Source: Cordylochernes scorpioides | Lineage: Eukaryota; Arthropoda; Arachnida; Pseudoscorpiones; Chernetidae | Reading direction: 5' to 3' | DNA length: 64,000 nt | Assembly: GCA_030710605.1 (NCBI GenBank) | Contig: CP092863.1 | Location: 105,882,099 to 105,946,098, forward strand | Part shown: positions 1 through 11,087 of the stretch, piece after piece | Layout: the number at the start of each line of letters is the position of its first letter | Numbering within the stretch: position 1 is the stretch's first letter | Program-made: the position numbers and the translations under genes | The notes under the pieces: model-generated | Seen by the model: the letters and a program-made list of their open reading frames with translations, nothing else | Databases searched by the model: none | What the model was told of the DNA's origin: nothing

Positions 1-195
1 TAACATGCTCCCGGAAACGAAGGTTCTTGAACTCAGTTTTTATGAGTTCCTGGATAATAAAACCTGCTAATGACCGTTTCCTCTTTAATGGCCTTTCTCC
101 CAGATGCTAAGCCTTGTCTTTATTAAAAATCTTTAGATCATACATTGCATACATATTGTGGTGGGATTACATCCAGTTATGTACAAATTATGACA
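1..195 (-). repeat. 3' LTR (partial) of degenerate Ty3/Gypsy element
   Basis: This stretch is repeated almost exactly at 5361-5555, so it is one of a pair of direct long terminal repeats. Read on the minus strand the LTR begins TGTCATAATTTG at position 195; the remainder lies left of the window. Just inside it, on the minus strand, is a purine-rich GGGGGCGCATC at about 196-209, which fits a polypurine tract. This makes it the downstream LTR of a minus-strand element. Confidence 0.8.
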
Positions 196-400
196 GATGC
201 GCCCCCTACATGTGAAGAATTCAAGAAGGGGTAGCCTGAGTGAATTCTGTAAAGGGGAAAAAATAATTTTTGTGGGAAAATTAGTTGTGGTTATTGAGAA
301 GCTATATACAAGCATTGGTGGTGATATAAGAGATAAGAGAATGGTGTTGATGATATATAGGTTGAGTATAATTAAGAGACATCAAAAATTTTTAATTATA

Positions 401-740
401 AGAAATCAAAATGAATGCTATGGTACATAGTGGGATAAAAAAAAAGAAAATGCCTAAACAATATTCTACTCGAGATGGGGAACAAAAATCGAGGGAAATT
501 TTCTATTAGGACTTTTGATAAATCAAAAATAAAATAAGTTGGAAGAAATCAAAGTGAATGCCTTGGCGCATGGTGAGAAAAAAAAAGAAAATGTGCCTAA
601 ACCATATTCTGCTCGAGATGGGGAACAAAATCGAGGGAATTCTATTAGGGCTTTTGAGAAATCAAAACTAAATAAGTTGGGAGAAATCATAGTGAATGCC
701 TTGGTGCATGGTGAAAAAAAAAAAAAGAAAAAGGCTTTTT
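401..740. repeat. Tandem repeat, about 140-bp unit, 2.4 copies
   Basis: Units start at about 401, 544 and 682, each opening with AGAAATCAAARTGAATGCC-like sequence and containing ATTCTRCTCGAGATGGGGAACA. The third copy is partial and ends in an A run. It lies in the non-coding 3' part of the Gypsy-type element. No function is evident. Confidence 0.75.
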
Positions 741-1731
741 GTAAATCAAAATTTAAAAAAATATAAAATATCGAATTTTAAAAAGAAAACCAGTGAGTTT
801 TCGTTGATAAAAATTTGTCTAGTTGTTGATTTATATGAACAAAATAAAAAGAAGTTGTTATATAACTGGTAAATATTTGATTAAAATAAATGATAAGTAT
901 TTGAATTAGGATAAATGGTAAATTTGATTAAGAATTTTGATTTTAAAATAAGAAAATAATGTAAATGAATGGGATAAGAAAAATGTATAGCGAGGTTCGC
1001 AAACTCTCTTCGTAATCAAATTACATGCCAAAATCTATGTCACGCGGCGCAATCATCAACCTTTATTTGCCTCGTAGATTTTTTGTCTTTCTCGTGCGAC
1101 TCATGGGTAGAAACATGATCTTTTCCAATTGTGCTTTATATTATGTATACAGGAGACATGGGAATCTAATTAACCTTACGTGTGTATTTTGTTTTTGTTT
1201 GTGTTGTTTTCGAGATCTCAAGGCCGAGTGTATTATGTTAATATGTGATATTGTTTTAAAAATGTTATTTAAAGTCGAATTTGGTCGGCAAATTATTTGA
1301 GGATGTCTGGAAATGTATTAAGTTTTTTTGTGAGAAATGAAAAATGAGTTTTATGTGTTGTTAAAAGTCTAAGGTCTGTTGTGTCTGGGTGTAAGTTGGA
1401 TATGTGCTTAATGTGGAAAAATGTAAAAGTTTTTTGGAAGTCTTTAGAAAAAGAAATATAAGAATAGAAATGTTAAATTCATTGGGAGCCTGAAAATGTA
1501 TTAATATAATGCTATTAATATAATTAAATTGTGTTTTTTTGTAAAAGTCGATATGTAGGCTCGTTGTAACTGGGATCCAAGATTGGTGACCGTTAAAATT
1601 GTCCACATCGGGAGGACGCGGTGACCTCAATTTTCGGGGCGCGGGGGAATATGACCCATGTCCGCCCTCAGTTGGTGTAATTTGGTACTTCCTGTCCTTT
1701 AATTGCTTTCTGCACGCCGTCTTGGGGTGTC

Positions 1732-2529
1732 CTAATGGTTTTTTGGCTGAGGTCCCTTTAATTGCTCTAAGTTTTCTTCTAGCATCTCCCACACGAGATT
1801 TAGAAATTCTAAAATGGCATTGCCTATATGGAAGATGGCTTTATAGACGGAACTTCCTATATGGAAGATAGCTTTTAGGACGGAACTTCCTATATGGAAG
1901 ATGGCTTTTGGAACGGAACTTCCTATATGGAAGACTGCTTCCTGTAGATGGTAAAGCCGATGGGATGGTAGGGTATAAATTCTTATGTAAATTATTATGG
2001 TATATGGGGCGAGTTTGTATGGTACATTTAGAAGACAGATAACATATATGAGGTGAAATATGGGGTATTGGTACATTTTCTCCCATGTTTTCGCCATGAA
2101 TTGGGGTTTTTGATTATCGGGTTGGACTTCTATTGATTGTGATGAACCTGGAATTTGGTGTATTTGTGGAGGATCTATATCGCGTTCCTTATTACCGTGG
2201 GTGAGTTGCGTGAATCGTTCTTTGGACAAAATGGTAGGATCTAAATGACTGTCAGGTTCGCTGTTCGCCAGTTTGGTGGTCAATGGTTCTGTTGAAGAAA
2301 TGTCGGGTGTAGGTGGTTTAAGTGGAAACGTGTAATCGTCTCTCTGTCGTAGATGGTGTAAATTTGTTATTGTTTGTATTGTGTGTGTGGTATGTTTTGT
2401 GTACGGATTTAGTTTGTTTCTGTGGGCTGCATCGGTGTCTCTTTGGAGAGGTTGGTTGGATTCATCAATACTTTTGGCGAATTGGCAGGTGGGACAGGTT
2501 TTTACCTGTTTTGCAATGTCTTGTGTCAT
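1732..2529 (-). pseudogene. Integrase zinc-binding remnant and element tail ORF
   Basis: The minus-strand frame (265 codons) opens with a segment resembling the second half of a retroviral-type integrase zinc finger (VKTCPTCQFAK). It then runs into low-complexity sequence in which no DDE integrase core can be seen. Its last third is an 11-residue repeat (core AIFHIGSSV) produced by a 33-bp DNA repeat. The catalytic core appears deleted rather than frameshifted, since the frame stays open. It follows directly on the RNase H remnant at 2526-2966 in the same orientation. Any product is unlikely to be a working integrase. Confidence 0.55.
1823..1942. repeat. 33-bp tandem repeat, about 3.6 copies
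   Basis: Each unit begins CCTATATGGAAGATGGCTT and ends CGGAACTT. It is read as an 11-residue repeat on the minus strand inside the decayed Gypsy element. Confidence 0.85.
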
Positions 2530-3330
2530 GTTCTGCCAATAATATTGAGCAGAGATGAGTCTCGTATCTTTGGGATGTTTGGATGGTCGTGCTGTGTGTG
2601 TACTGATTTAAGTAGTTTGTTTGTGAGTGGTTTTGGAACTATAATTTTAGTTATACCTTTTCGGGAAACGGTATGCAGTCCATTGTGATCAATGGTCAAG
2701 CTAGAATTTCCCGATGGGGAAGGCTGATGGCTCTTAATGAGGGAGGCGTCTAAGAAGCCACAGAACGGGTTACGAGTTACAATGTCCGTTTCATTTTGTT
2801 GTACTCCATTTATGCAACGGACCTCATATTCGTATCTCGATAGCCTTAATCTCCATCGAAATAATCTGCCTGACGGGTTTTTGATCTTTTTCAGCCACTG
2901 CAATGCGGGATGGTCGGAAAATATAGTAAATTTTCTGTCCATCAAACAGACGCGGAAATTATCCATACTCTCAACAATTGCTAGGCATTGTAGTTCAGAT
3001 ATGGATTAATTTCGTTCGTGTGCACGCAGAGCGCGACTGAAATTTTGGACTGTGTAGGTCTTCCCATCAGGGTAGACCTGTTTGAGGACGCCTGCGATGC
3101 CGAGTGTTGAGGCGTTACAATACACCTGGCATGGCAGACCTTCCTGGTAAAGGTGTAACGTGGGGTGTGTTGTAAGGCTTTCTTTCAGGCTAGTGAACGC
3201 TTTCTGGCATTCGTCATCCCAGACCCACATGACATCCCTTTTTAGAAGGTTGACAAGTGGCGTCCGCAAGCGGGCGTGGTCCGGAACGAACTTTTTGTAA
3301 GCGTTCACAGCGCTTAAGAAAGATCGCAAT
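2526..3330 (-). pseudogene. Gypsy RT-connection / RNase H remnant
   Basis: Two adjacent minus-strand frames (3330 down to 3006, then 2966 down to 2526) encode the post-RT tether (AYKKFVPDHARLRTPLVNLL, with the AF..LK..L pattern after it) and an RNase H domain. In the RNase H start the expected TDAS reads CNAS, so a catalytic aspartate is lost. The second frame carries the SDHPALQWL block and runs to a degraded integrase HH motif. A stop lies between the two frames at about 3006. Polymerase motifs upstream are absent and replaced by a Thr/His-rich stretch encoded by tandem repeats. Confidence 0.65.
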
Positions 3331-3449
3331 GTTTTGCGATTGTGTGGTTGTTGTGTAGCGTGAATTGTTTCTATGTTCCGTGTAGATGGTGTGGTTGTAT
3401 TGGCAGTGGTTGTGCATGTGTTTGCGTGGTGTCGTTGTCGCCTGTTGGT

Positions 3450-3690
3450 GCGAGTGTCGCGCTTGTTGCGCTGTTTGTGCGTGTGACTGTGGTGTGACGC
3501 CGTGTGGTCATATGTGTGCTCTGTGTGTGAGCTGTCCTGTTGGATGGATACTGTCTGTGTATTGTTGTTGTGAGTGTCGCAGTTGTTGCGGTGTACACGT
3601 GTGTGATTGTTGCGTGACGACGTGTGGTCACGTGTGGGCTTTATGTGTGAGTTGTCCCGTTGGGTGGACACATTTTGTGCCTTGTCGTTG
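3450..3690. repeat. About 120-bp tandem repeat, two copies
   Basis: Two copies start near 3450 and 3571, each with GAGTGTCGC...TTGTTGCG...GTGTGGTCA...GAGYTGTCC. They are read on the minus strand as Thr/His/Asn-rich protein between the protease and the RNase H remnant, that is, where reverse transcriptase should be. Confidence 0.7.
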
Positions 3691-4644
3691 TGATTTGAAG
3701 CCGTTGTGGCCTTGTAAATTGGCCTTAGTGAAAAAGTTGTGTTGTGCGTGCGCGTGACTAGATTGGCAGGTGGCTGATTGGGTTTTGACCAATGGATGCG
3801 CGCATTGGGTGCCATGTGCGGGAGGTTTGTGTGCATGGTGAGTCTTTTGTGACATCGCTTGGCACTCCCAATACGTGCATTCATTGGGTACATTGTTAAA
3901 ATTATAGGTAGAGGTAGACAATGGAGCGTCAAGTTGGAACATAGTGTCTTGGTTGAAGTCTATTGCTATTTTAAAATTACGGAGGGTATTTATACTGAGA
4001 ATTCCAAATGCCAGAGGTGCTTCCACCACATGGAAATTCTCTTTTCTAGTTAGTTTACCTATTGTTAGGGGGAGTACTATTTTACCTATTGTTGTTACAA
4101 GACCATTTATAGCCTGTAGGTCTATAGACTGTTCTTTTAATTTTAAATTAGGGAGGTTAGTTTTTAACCTTTTATAGAGATTATGGGGCACTATATCCAA
4201 ACTTGCGCCTGTATCAATTAGAAATGGGGGTGACAGTTCAGGGGTTAGGAACAGTTCCATCGTCAATTGGTTGACGACAAATGGTTGATGCTTTCCTACC
4301 TTAGGGCCGAAAGGCTTGGGCAGCTCGTACATCTCGGGCGTGTGGTGGAGGTGTGGGACGCTTGGCGTGCTGTTGAGTTGGGGCTGCTTGCACGGCCCGT
4401 GCGCTCGCGTGCTGAGTTGGGGCTGTTTGCACTGCCCGTGCGTTTGCGTGTTGATTTGGGGCTGATTGCACTGCCCGTGCTGTCGCGTGTTGAGTTGGGA
4501 CTGATTGCACTGCCCGTGCGTTCGAGTGTTGAGCTTGTTGGGATGGTTCAGTCCACATACTTGTTTTTTTTCTGGACACTGGTGTATGGATCCGGCATGG
4601 TGGGTGATGGCTCCTCGGGTTGGCGCGTCAGGTCGCTCGGCCAC
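3628..4644 (-). pseudogene. Gypsy gag tail and aspartic protease
   Basis: A 338-codon minus-strand frame. Near residues 37-88 lies a 13-residue repeat (LNTRTHGQCNQ-type, four copies). At about residues 130-250 lies a retropepsin-like domain with FLIDTGASLDIV as the active-site D-T/S-G motif, followed by hydrophobic segments typical of the protease fold. It then runs into low-complexity sequence. No zinc knuckle is seen. Proteases of this family act as dimers to process Gag-Pol during particle maturation. Here the RT it should be joined to is missing, so the frame is probably non-functional. Confidence 0.65.
4365..4525. repeat. 39-bp tandem repeat, four copies
   Basis: The repeat has the core TGCACTGCCCGTGC, with units separated by GTTGAGTTGGGGCTG-like sequence. 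On the minus strand it encodes a 13-residue repeat upstream of the protease domain. Confidence 0.8.
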
Positions 4645-4910
4645 ATGTCGGCGGCAGCTCCGTCCATCTCCCGGCCGGTCGTTCGGCGGAGTCTGTGGGC
4701 GGCGTATGTCCCACCGGCGGGGGTCCGGTACGTCCCCTCGCGTCGGGTCGACTTTACTCCCTGGAGGGCGGCGGTCAACTGAAGTAAAACCGCCGCTAGG
4801 GTGTGTCGTGCGATCTCTTTTCTTTTCTCCCCAATCTCGCTGCCGTTCTGTTGGTCTCGTTCGTTTTCCATTTTATCCTGTCGACTCACTGTCGAATCCT
4901 GTCGACTCAC
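4548..4910 (-). CDS. Leader ORF of Gypsy-type element (possible gag remnant)
   Basis: A 120-codon minus-strand frame begins almost at the 5' LTR edge, through a doubled GAGTCGACAGGAT motif, and overlaps the next frame (3628-4644) by about 100 nt. It is rich in Arg, Glu and Thr and shows no recognisable domain. Placement immediately 3' of the LTR is where gag starts in LTR elements. It could equally be non-coding leader. I do not recognise the protein. Confidence 0.3.
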   Translation of the reverse strand: MSRQDSTVSRQDKMENERDQQNGSEIGEKRKEIARHTLAAVLLQLTAALQGVKSTRREGTYRTPAGGTYAAHRLRRTTGREMDGAAADMWPSDLTRQPEEPSPTMPDPYTSVQKKNKYVD

Positions 4911-5555
4911 TGTAATATTTAACGTTACCTTTTTGAGATTGATTGAGTTGATTGATGATTGTGGTGGACGCAGTCGTTTGCTGAGGTAGTAAGGTATTCA
5001 CACAGGGGAAAATAACGAGGACACAGGATTGGATTGAAATAGGCCAGCGATCAAGGGAGAAAGGGGTTTAAGCTATTTGGCGTATTTGACTAATATCTAT
5101 GGTTGTTCACATTATTGAGGATTGGACTTATCTGATTGTTGAGAAGATGGGTGCTGGCTCCAACCGGTTCCTTGGTACCAGGTCCCAACTTGTTTCGATG
5201 GTGCCGAGTTCCTAACTAAACTGAGTCCGAGATTTGGCATGTAAACTTCTCAGGGCTCTCATTGGATGACTGTCGACTCGTGTACGTTTTCCATTGGTTC
5301 CTAGCTAATCCTCCTGGACTCTGATTGGATCTTTGCTAATCCTTTGTCCTTGTCTTGTTTTAACATGCTCCCGGAAACGAAGGTTCTTGAACTCAGTTTT
5401 TATGAGTTCCTGGATAATAAAACCTGCTAATGACTGTTTCCTCTTTGATGGTTTTTCTCCCAGATGCTAAGCCTTGTCTTTATTAAAAATCTTTAGATCA
5501 TACATTGCATACATATTGTGGTGGGATTACATCCAGATATGTACAAATTATGACA
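4911..5555 (-). repeat. 5' LTR of the degenerate Gypsy element
   Basis: On the minus strand this runs TGTCATAATTTG ... ATTACA, about 645 bp, ending in TG...CA. Its first 195 bp are nearly identical to 1-195. Immediately 3' on the minus strand is GTGAGTCGACAGGATTC, the presumed primer-binding area. A diverged relative in plus orientation lies at 5982-6565. Confidence 0.75.
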
Positions 5556-5981
5556 TATATATGTCATAATTTGTATAATTAATGCCCAAAAGATATAATT
5601 TCTTTTCGCCATATTTAGTATGTACAATGTAAATACAAATACACCCATCTATAAATCTGTACAAAATAAACGTGGGAGCCAGCGCGCGCGCGGGCGTGCG
5701 CTCACGAGTATGGAACAAGTTCTTTTTTGATGCATACATGCACAACGGTCGGGCTCTTCCATTCGACCACGACAGCTACGACATATATAAACACCGAATA
5801 TATCATAAAATACAATCATAGACAAAACTTAAGGAAGTGTTACCTTTTAACATGTTTATCGGGATTCAAACAATAACTTTGACAATTAACAATTAAAATA
5901 ATTTTATTGACATCCTGTTAATACATGAAAAGTGCACAGGCTGCACTCTATTTAAAAAAGATAAATATATATATATATATA
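5556..5981. other. Intergenic stretch between two oppositely oriented LTRs
   Basis: I see no gene here. A 13-bp inverted repeat ACAAATTATGACA / TGTCATAATTTGT flanks a short TA run at about 5543-5574, pairing the LTR edge with a short copy of its own start. A (GC)n-type run occurs near 5682-5697. A (TA)n run precedes the next LTR. Confidence 0.5.
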
Positions 5982-6565
5982 TGTCATAATTTGTATATAC
6001 CAAGATGTAACCCCACCACAATATATGCAATGTATGATCCAAAAAGTTTTAATAAAAGTTAGGCCTCACGAAATTAGAGAGAAAAGCCATTACCAGGATT
6101 TCATTATCCAGGAAGTAAAGGTTATTACCCAGGAACTATAAAACTGAGTTCAAAGACCTTCTTCTTCCTGGAGGATGGTAATCATGAAAAAGACAATGGA
6201 GGTACCAATATCCAATCAGAGTTCAGCATGAGTAGCTAACAGCCAACCAAATGTAACCACGTAGACGATTTCAAGCAATGAGAGCAATAGAGAGTTAACG
6301 AGGAAAATCTCGGACTCAAGTTAGTCAGTTGGGAGCTCGCCACCACAAGAAGCAAGACGTGCTTAAGCCCTTCTCACCAAGGTAACTTCTATGTTCAGAA
6401 TGTGATAGTCAAGTGCCCCATTAGTCAAAAACCCTTCTCTCCCTTAATCGCGAGGTCCTAATTTCAACCCCATTCTGTGTTCCCTCTCGTTATTTCCCCT
6501 GTGAAAAACCTACCATCTCGACCAAACGACTGCGCCATCAACCACCACAAGTCACCAACCCTACA
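5982..6565 (+). repeat. Related 5' LTR, plus orientation
   Basis: It begins TGTCATAATTTGTATA and ends CCCTACA. Block by block it is homologous to the 4911-5555 LTR (for example AACTGAGTTCAA, AATCTCGGACTCA, TTATTTCCCCTGTG), but diverged. It is followed by GTAAGTCAACAGGATC, matching the leader motif of the other element, so it is a 5' LTR of a truncated element and not a solo LTR. Confidence 0.7.
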
Positions 6566-6637
6566 GTAAGTCAACAGGATCTTACACAATCAACAAACAA
6601 AAAAGGGTCCAATCCAAACAATCAAACCAAATCGAAC

Positions 6638-6641
<4 letters not shown>

Positions 6642-6676
<35 letters not shown>
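6642..6676. repeat. (TA)n microsatellite
   Basis: An uninterrupted TA dinucleotide run. A minus-strand LINE fragment ends close to its right side. Confidence 0.9.
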
Positions 6677-6678
<2 letters not shown>

Positions 6679-6699
6679 TCATACTATGTACGAAGAACA

Positions 6700-7260
6700 T
6701 GGCGCCTCTGCCACCGCTACAGAGTTTGGTGGAGAATCGCCAGCGGATCTCCAGCGACACCACGTATTTCGACATCTACGAAGAGTACGTAGATCGCGTA
6801 CTTCGCCGCTAAGGAGATGGTGATGGCGTGGTTCTCGAGACCAACTGGAAAGATCCAGGACTGCCGGAGCGGCGGCCAGCTGATGATGGAGAACACCTCT
6901 AGGATGAGAGGGCGAACGGCGCTGCAGGACCAGTAGCGGTGGGCCAGCGACAGGTCGATGGAGCCGCAGGCGATGCAGACAGGCTGACTCGACGCCAGGT
7001 GCTCCGGATGGGGCAAGGCGTGCATGGCCAGTCGCATTGCGATGTCCGCCACATGGCCCCCGAAGGAGCAGTGACGGAGAGATGAGAAGGGCACACCGGA
7101 GGAGGGCACGTCGACCACAGACACCCAGCACCGGAGATACTGTGAGGTGGAAAAGGCGGCCAGGCGGGGATGCTCCAGCATGCGTCGCGCCGTACAGCCC
7201 CCTTAAAAGTCCCACCACGAGAAGGTAGAGAAAATGGGACCTCCTGAAATACACGGGTTA
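6700..7260 (-). pseudogene. 5'-truncated R1/Waldo-like LINE, ORF2 C-terminus
   Basis: The minus-strand frame at 7181-6717 matches the C-terminal end of the ORF2 proteins at 46 kb and 51 kb in this window. It shares the LALHALPHP-like block, a C-x2-C-x8-H-x4-C knuckle (IACGSIDLSLAHRYWSC), and RPLILE. Upstream homology extends to about 7250 in another frame, so it is frameshifted. It is a dead fragment of the same LINE family, inserted in opposite orientation next to (TA)n. Confidence 0.75.
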
Positions 7261-7489
7261 GACACGTGGAAACGTCCAGTATTGGGTTCGAACCAGTTTT
7301 GAATGTTTGACAACCACTCTGATCTCCTTGATCGTATTTGGAGTAGATACCATACATAATAAACCTAAAGTTCCAATTGAAATACCTAATATTATTTTAA
7401 AACCCAGTAAATCAAGGTAAAATCTTAGGTATAAAATTCTAAAATTAGAGAATTAAAAAAAAAATAATTTTACACAACATATCAACGAT

Positions 7490-7700
7490 ATTTTGAGCGC
7501 AATCATCAGGCCAGTTCTTACGTATGGTCAGAAATTTGGTATGAATTTATTAATAGCACAGGTCTACAACATTTTAAAAGGTTTTTGATGTTTGAGCATT
7601 TAAAATGCTTTTTGGGTAATCCAATGACGCTGATTCTGAATCTGCTCTTAGTTTTTCTGTATGTCATCAAAATCTGATAATGAACATAAAGTGTATTTCA
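7490..7700 (+). pseudogene. Possible LINE RT C-terminal fragment
   Basis: One plus frame reads AIIRPVLTYG, the block seen after the RT domain in Jockey/CR1-type LINEs (IRPVLTYA..VW), followed in another frame by KRFLMFEHLKCFLG. No longer frame exists. It is a decayed relic at best. Confidence 0.35.
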
Positions 7701-8216
7701 CCAAAATAATATTTTCATAAAGAAAACTGCCAAGTCATCATGATTGCTTCATAATTTTTACAATCATCACATCTCAAAGTTTATAGTCGATGCACAAAGA
7801 AAAAATAAATTCTATTTAATATCAAATTCTTATTTGGGTGATTAGAAGATATAAAACTACTTCTTCCAACTGTGTCCATAGTTTAGCGAACATTCGCACA
7901 GACAATATTGAATCTATAATAATTAAATATGGTTTGGCTCAACTTTCTATAGAGGATAAAAATGTACTACATGCTCCAATCAGATCATTTTTAAGTGCAA
8001 AAATGGATCAATTATTCTGAGAAATTTTAATTGTTTTAAAAATTGAATTTTTATATATTTTGAAACAGATTTAATTTCAAATATTCATTTTTAATGTATT
8101 CATTATTTTGTGTTTTTAAATACATTCATTATTTTCTATATGGTTCTTGTTTCTCTTTTAACATTCTTCAAATATTATAATATCAGAAAAAATATATATT
8201 TAATAAAGTATAAAAG

Positions 8217-10205
8217 ATGGCAGCAATTATTTCATACAAGTTCAAGAACGAAACCAATTTCTCCACGCTCCAGTTTGACAACACGCAATATGTCAGTGTG
8301 AACGAAGTCATTGCACAGGTGAAGGTGACCAGAAGAATGTTGAAAGGCTTGGACTACGACCTACGGCTCCTTCAAGACGGCCAGGTCCTGTCAGAATCAG
8401 TTATGTTAAAGCCAGGATCCAGTGTTATCATTTGTAGAATACCCTCCTCTAAACCGACGGCAGAAAAACTGCCCAAGATTGTCCTAAAGGACAAAAAGGC
8501 TCCAGTTAATGTTATACCCACATGTACAGTCCTTGCCGTTGACACAGAGCGAACTGAATATTCTACAGGATTTATACAAGGAGCCAGGCTTTAGGTACGA
8601 GTCTAGAAAAACCAGAGCTTCCAAATTGCATCCAAATTATGTTCGCCGTCGTTGTTCCATAGCCGGACATCATATCAGATTTTGTCCAAATAAATCAGAT
8701 ACAGTTGTTAAAAGAGGCTACGGTATCCCCAAGAACAATTATGTAAGGTTGGAAGACATCACCAATAAGATTGAACAACCAGAAGTGAAAGATGATAACC
8801 AAATCGAGACAAATGTTCGGTGTTACACCTGTTATAAAGATGATAATCACAGCTACAAGGTTCCATGCTGTGAGACGATATTCTGTCAAACCTGTATCGA
8901 CCTTCTGAAGGAAACCTGTGAAGATATGACGTGCTTCCACTGCAATGAAGAGAATATCTCATTTGACAAATTGGAGTTCATCAGAAACCCTCTGGCCGAG
9001 GAAAATGCCATGGAACAAACTTGTAAGACTGAGGAGCCTTCTCTGAGCAACAAGAAGGAACAAACCATTGAGCCAAACATCGCTGTTGAAGTCAGCAAAG
9101 AACAAGTCGACCAAGCACCCACTTCTATAGTAACCTCGGACAATAAGACTGAGCTCTCGATCACCAGCACCAAGTCTGTCCCTCAATATATTAAAATGGA
9201 CGTTATTAAACAGACTCCCAACAATACTCCTCCTAAAGACTACGACACCAAGAACATGACATTATGTGATGTGACACCATTAAAGATAAAACCACAAAAG
9301 ATGTCTCAACCAGCCAAAAAGGAGGGTAATCAGGCTACAGACAAGAAAGTTTGTTCACAGAGCATCCCTCAAAAAGAAATTAAAGATACAATCAGTATAG
9401 TTAGCGCATCAAATCAACCAGAGAAACCCTCATCTTCAAGAAATGTTAAGGCAGAGCCTCAAAGGAAAAGAAGTCGCTCGCCAAGTACCTCGGAGAATAA
9501 TGCAATTAGAAAAAGGGCCAAAAAAGAAGATCGACCTGATAATAAAATTTCTAATAATTCAAAGATTGAGGATTTAAGAACGATCATTGACAAAAAGCAC
9601 ATAACACGAACCAATCAGTCCATAGTACAACGGCCCCCAACACACCAAATTGTAAACACCAGTACTCCAAGAACCCATAGAAATAGTGGGAACAGGGATA
9701 GAAGAGACAATGGTGCCCGCAGACACTACCAGAAAGAGTTTGAGGGATACCATGCATCAAACAATGACATGTACTATGGAGAAGACCAGTATGAGAGAAG
9801 GTGTACGAAGATGGCTGGGGACAAGTAAGAAACATAGAAGAAAGTTTCAGTGAAGAAACGAAAAATTATAGATACCGGGGGAATCCTGACAGGGTACGTG
9901 ACAGTGACAGAATCCGTGACAGTGACAGACACTACCAGCAAGAGTTTGAGGGACACCATACATCCAACATGTACTATGGAGAGGACCAGTATGGAAGAAG
10001 GTACGAAGATGGCTGGAAACAAGACAGAAATGTAGAAGAAAAGTTCACTGAAGAAACAAAGAATCATAGATATCGGGGGAATGATAGGAATCCTGTCGGT
10101 GACAAATTCCATGACAGTGACAGGGTACGTGACAGACGCAGAGAACCTGGAATCCCAGAGTCAAGATATCAGTCCACGTACAGAAGACAACACCCTTATA
10201 GGTAG
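8217..10205 (+). pseudogene. RBBP6: RBBP6/SNAMA-like gene copy (DWNN-zinc knuckle-RING), frameshifted
   Basis: The first frame (ATG 8217, to 8594) encodes a DWNN ubiquitin-like domain (YKFKNETNFSTLQFDN ... PGSSVIICRIP). The second frame (open to 9828) continues with a CCHC knuckle of the form C-x4-H-x4-C, then GIPKNNYV, a RING-like Cys array (CYTCY ... CCETIFCQTC ... CFHC), and a long Lys/Ser-rich tail. A third frame (to 10205) ends in Arg/Asp-rich repeats. RBBP6-family proteins are nuclear E3 ligases tied to mRNA 3' processing. Two frameshifts (about 8510-8594, and a 2-nt difference near 9801) and loss of the first knuckle cysteine (Arg at the expected position in NYVRRRC) argue for a pseudogene. 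No introns are apparent, suggesting a retrocopy. The tail holds a duplicated block (9718-9930 and 9930-10090). Confidence 0.75.
9718..10090 (+). repeat. Duplicated ~200-bp coding block in RBBP6-like tail
   Basis: Two copies encode HYQKEFEGYHAS-like then MYYGEDQY, EDGW and EETKN.RYRG. The first copy has GGTGTACGAAG where the second has GGTACGAAG, and this 2-nt difference accounts for one frameshift. Confidence 0.75.
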
Positions 10206-11087
10206 AAATTTATACCCTTGTTTATTGATACCATGTAAATATGTTGCTATTATTTGTTTTATATAACCTTTGTAAAATTATAAAAGACAAAAAAATACCT
10301 AACATATATTTTTTAAAAATCTACAAAATAACAAAATTTTTTTTTTTACTTTAAAAGGACTTTGTAAAATGATAAAAAAATCATAAAATATTTTTATTTA
10401 AAATTTAATCAATGTGTGGACTTTTACTTTCTATGTTGTTGTTAGTTCTTTATATACATCAGCGCCATCTGTTTTTAGAAATTTAAACTATTTTTGACAT
10501 CTATAAAACAATTCTACTGCCGTAGTAGGTGTTGTGATTTGATATTTCTCTATTTTTATTCCAAGTTGTTCAAGATCGTTTGGTAGCTGCTTTTATATTC
10601 CAATGTAGGAAATTTTATCAAACGCTGGCACAGAAACATGGAAAATTTAATTGGTCAACTTAGATTTCCACATATCTGTGTTGTGTGTGTGTACACGATG
10701 GTTCAAAATTATAATAAAATAATCAAGAAAATTTCAGTATGGGGGCGTGTGACATCAGCGGTTAGAGATGTGGCGAGTTGTCATCGGGCGTGTCAATTAT
10801 CCAGGAAAACGGTGTCAAGAAGGAGCCTTTTTGTTGGGACAACGAAGTCCATATTTTATAGAAAATATTTGACAAAATGGTCAGGTAATCTTTTTCTTTA
10901 TACGCATACTATAACTCCCCATGAAGAGGAGTCAGCCGCAGTAGCCCCACCGCTACTACTAACTGCCTCGACGACCCATGAGCTCCAGACCGCTCCTACA
11001 CCCACTGATGATATTGACGCTTTATACCTGAAACTCGAGTACCGGATAAATAACTACTGAACGATACAACTATCCTGAGCCTTCTAT
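10206..11087. other. No recognised gene
   Basis: AT-rich sequence with a 140-codon plus-strand frame at 10638-11060 that I do not recognise; it shows no domain and may be LINE 5' sequence leading into the fragment at 11.1 kb. Confidence 0.4.

Larger units (their letters stand above)
196..4910 (-). mobile_element. Internal region of a degenerate Ty3/Gypsy retrotransposon
   Basis: The region lies between direct LTRs at 1-195 and 4911-5555. In minus-strand order it holds a short leader ORF, a repeat-rich gag tail joined to an aspartic protease (motif IDTGAS), an RNase H remnant, an integrase zinc-binding remnant (CPTCQ), and about 1.5 kb of AT-rich sequence with no coding. The reverse transcriptase core (YxDD region) and the integrase DDE core are missing. 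It is therefore a non-autonomous, decayed copy. Family knowledge: the order protease-RT-RNase H-integrase is Ty3/Gypsy type. Confidence 0.75.

Noticed and set aside
1025-1300. 91-codon plus-strand ORF with hydrophobic stretches
   Set aside because: AT-rich non-coding part of a Gypsy element; no domain, no codon signal.
401-4525. Short tandem repeats as a possible CRISPR array
   Set aside because: Eukaryotic element; repeats are contiguous, without unique equal-length spacers.
10638-11060. 140-codon plus-strand ORF
   Set aside because: No recognisable domain; sits before a decayed LINE fragment. Kept only as a mention.
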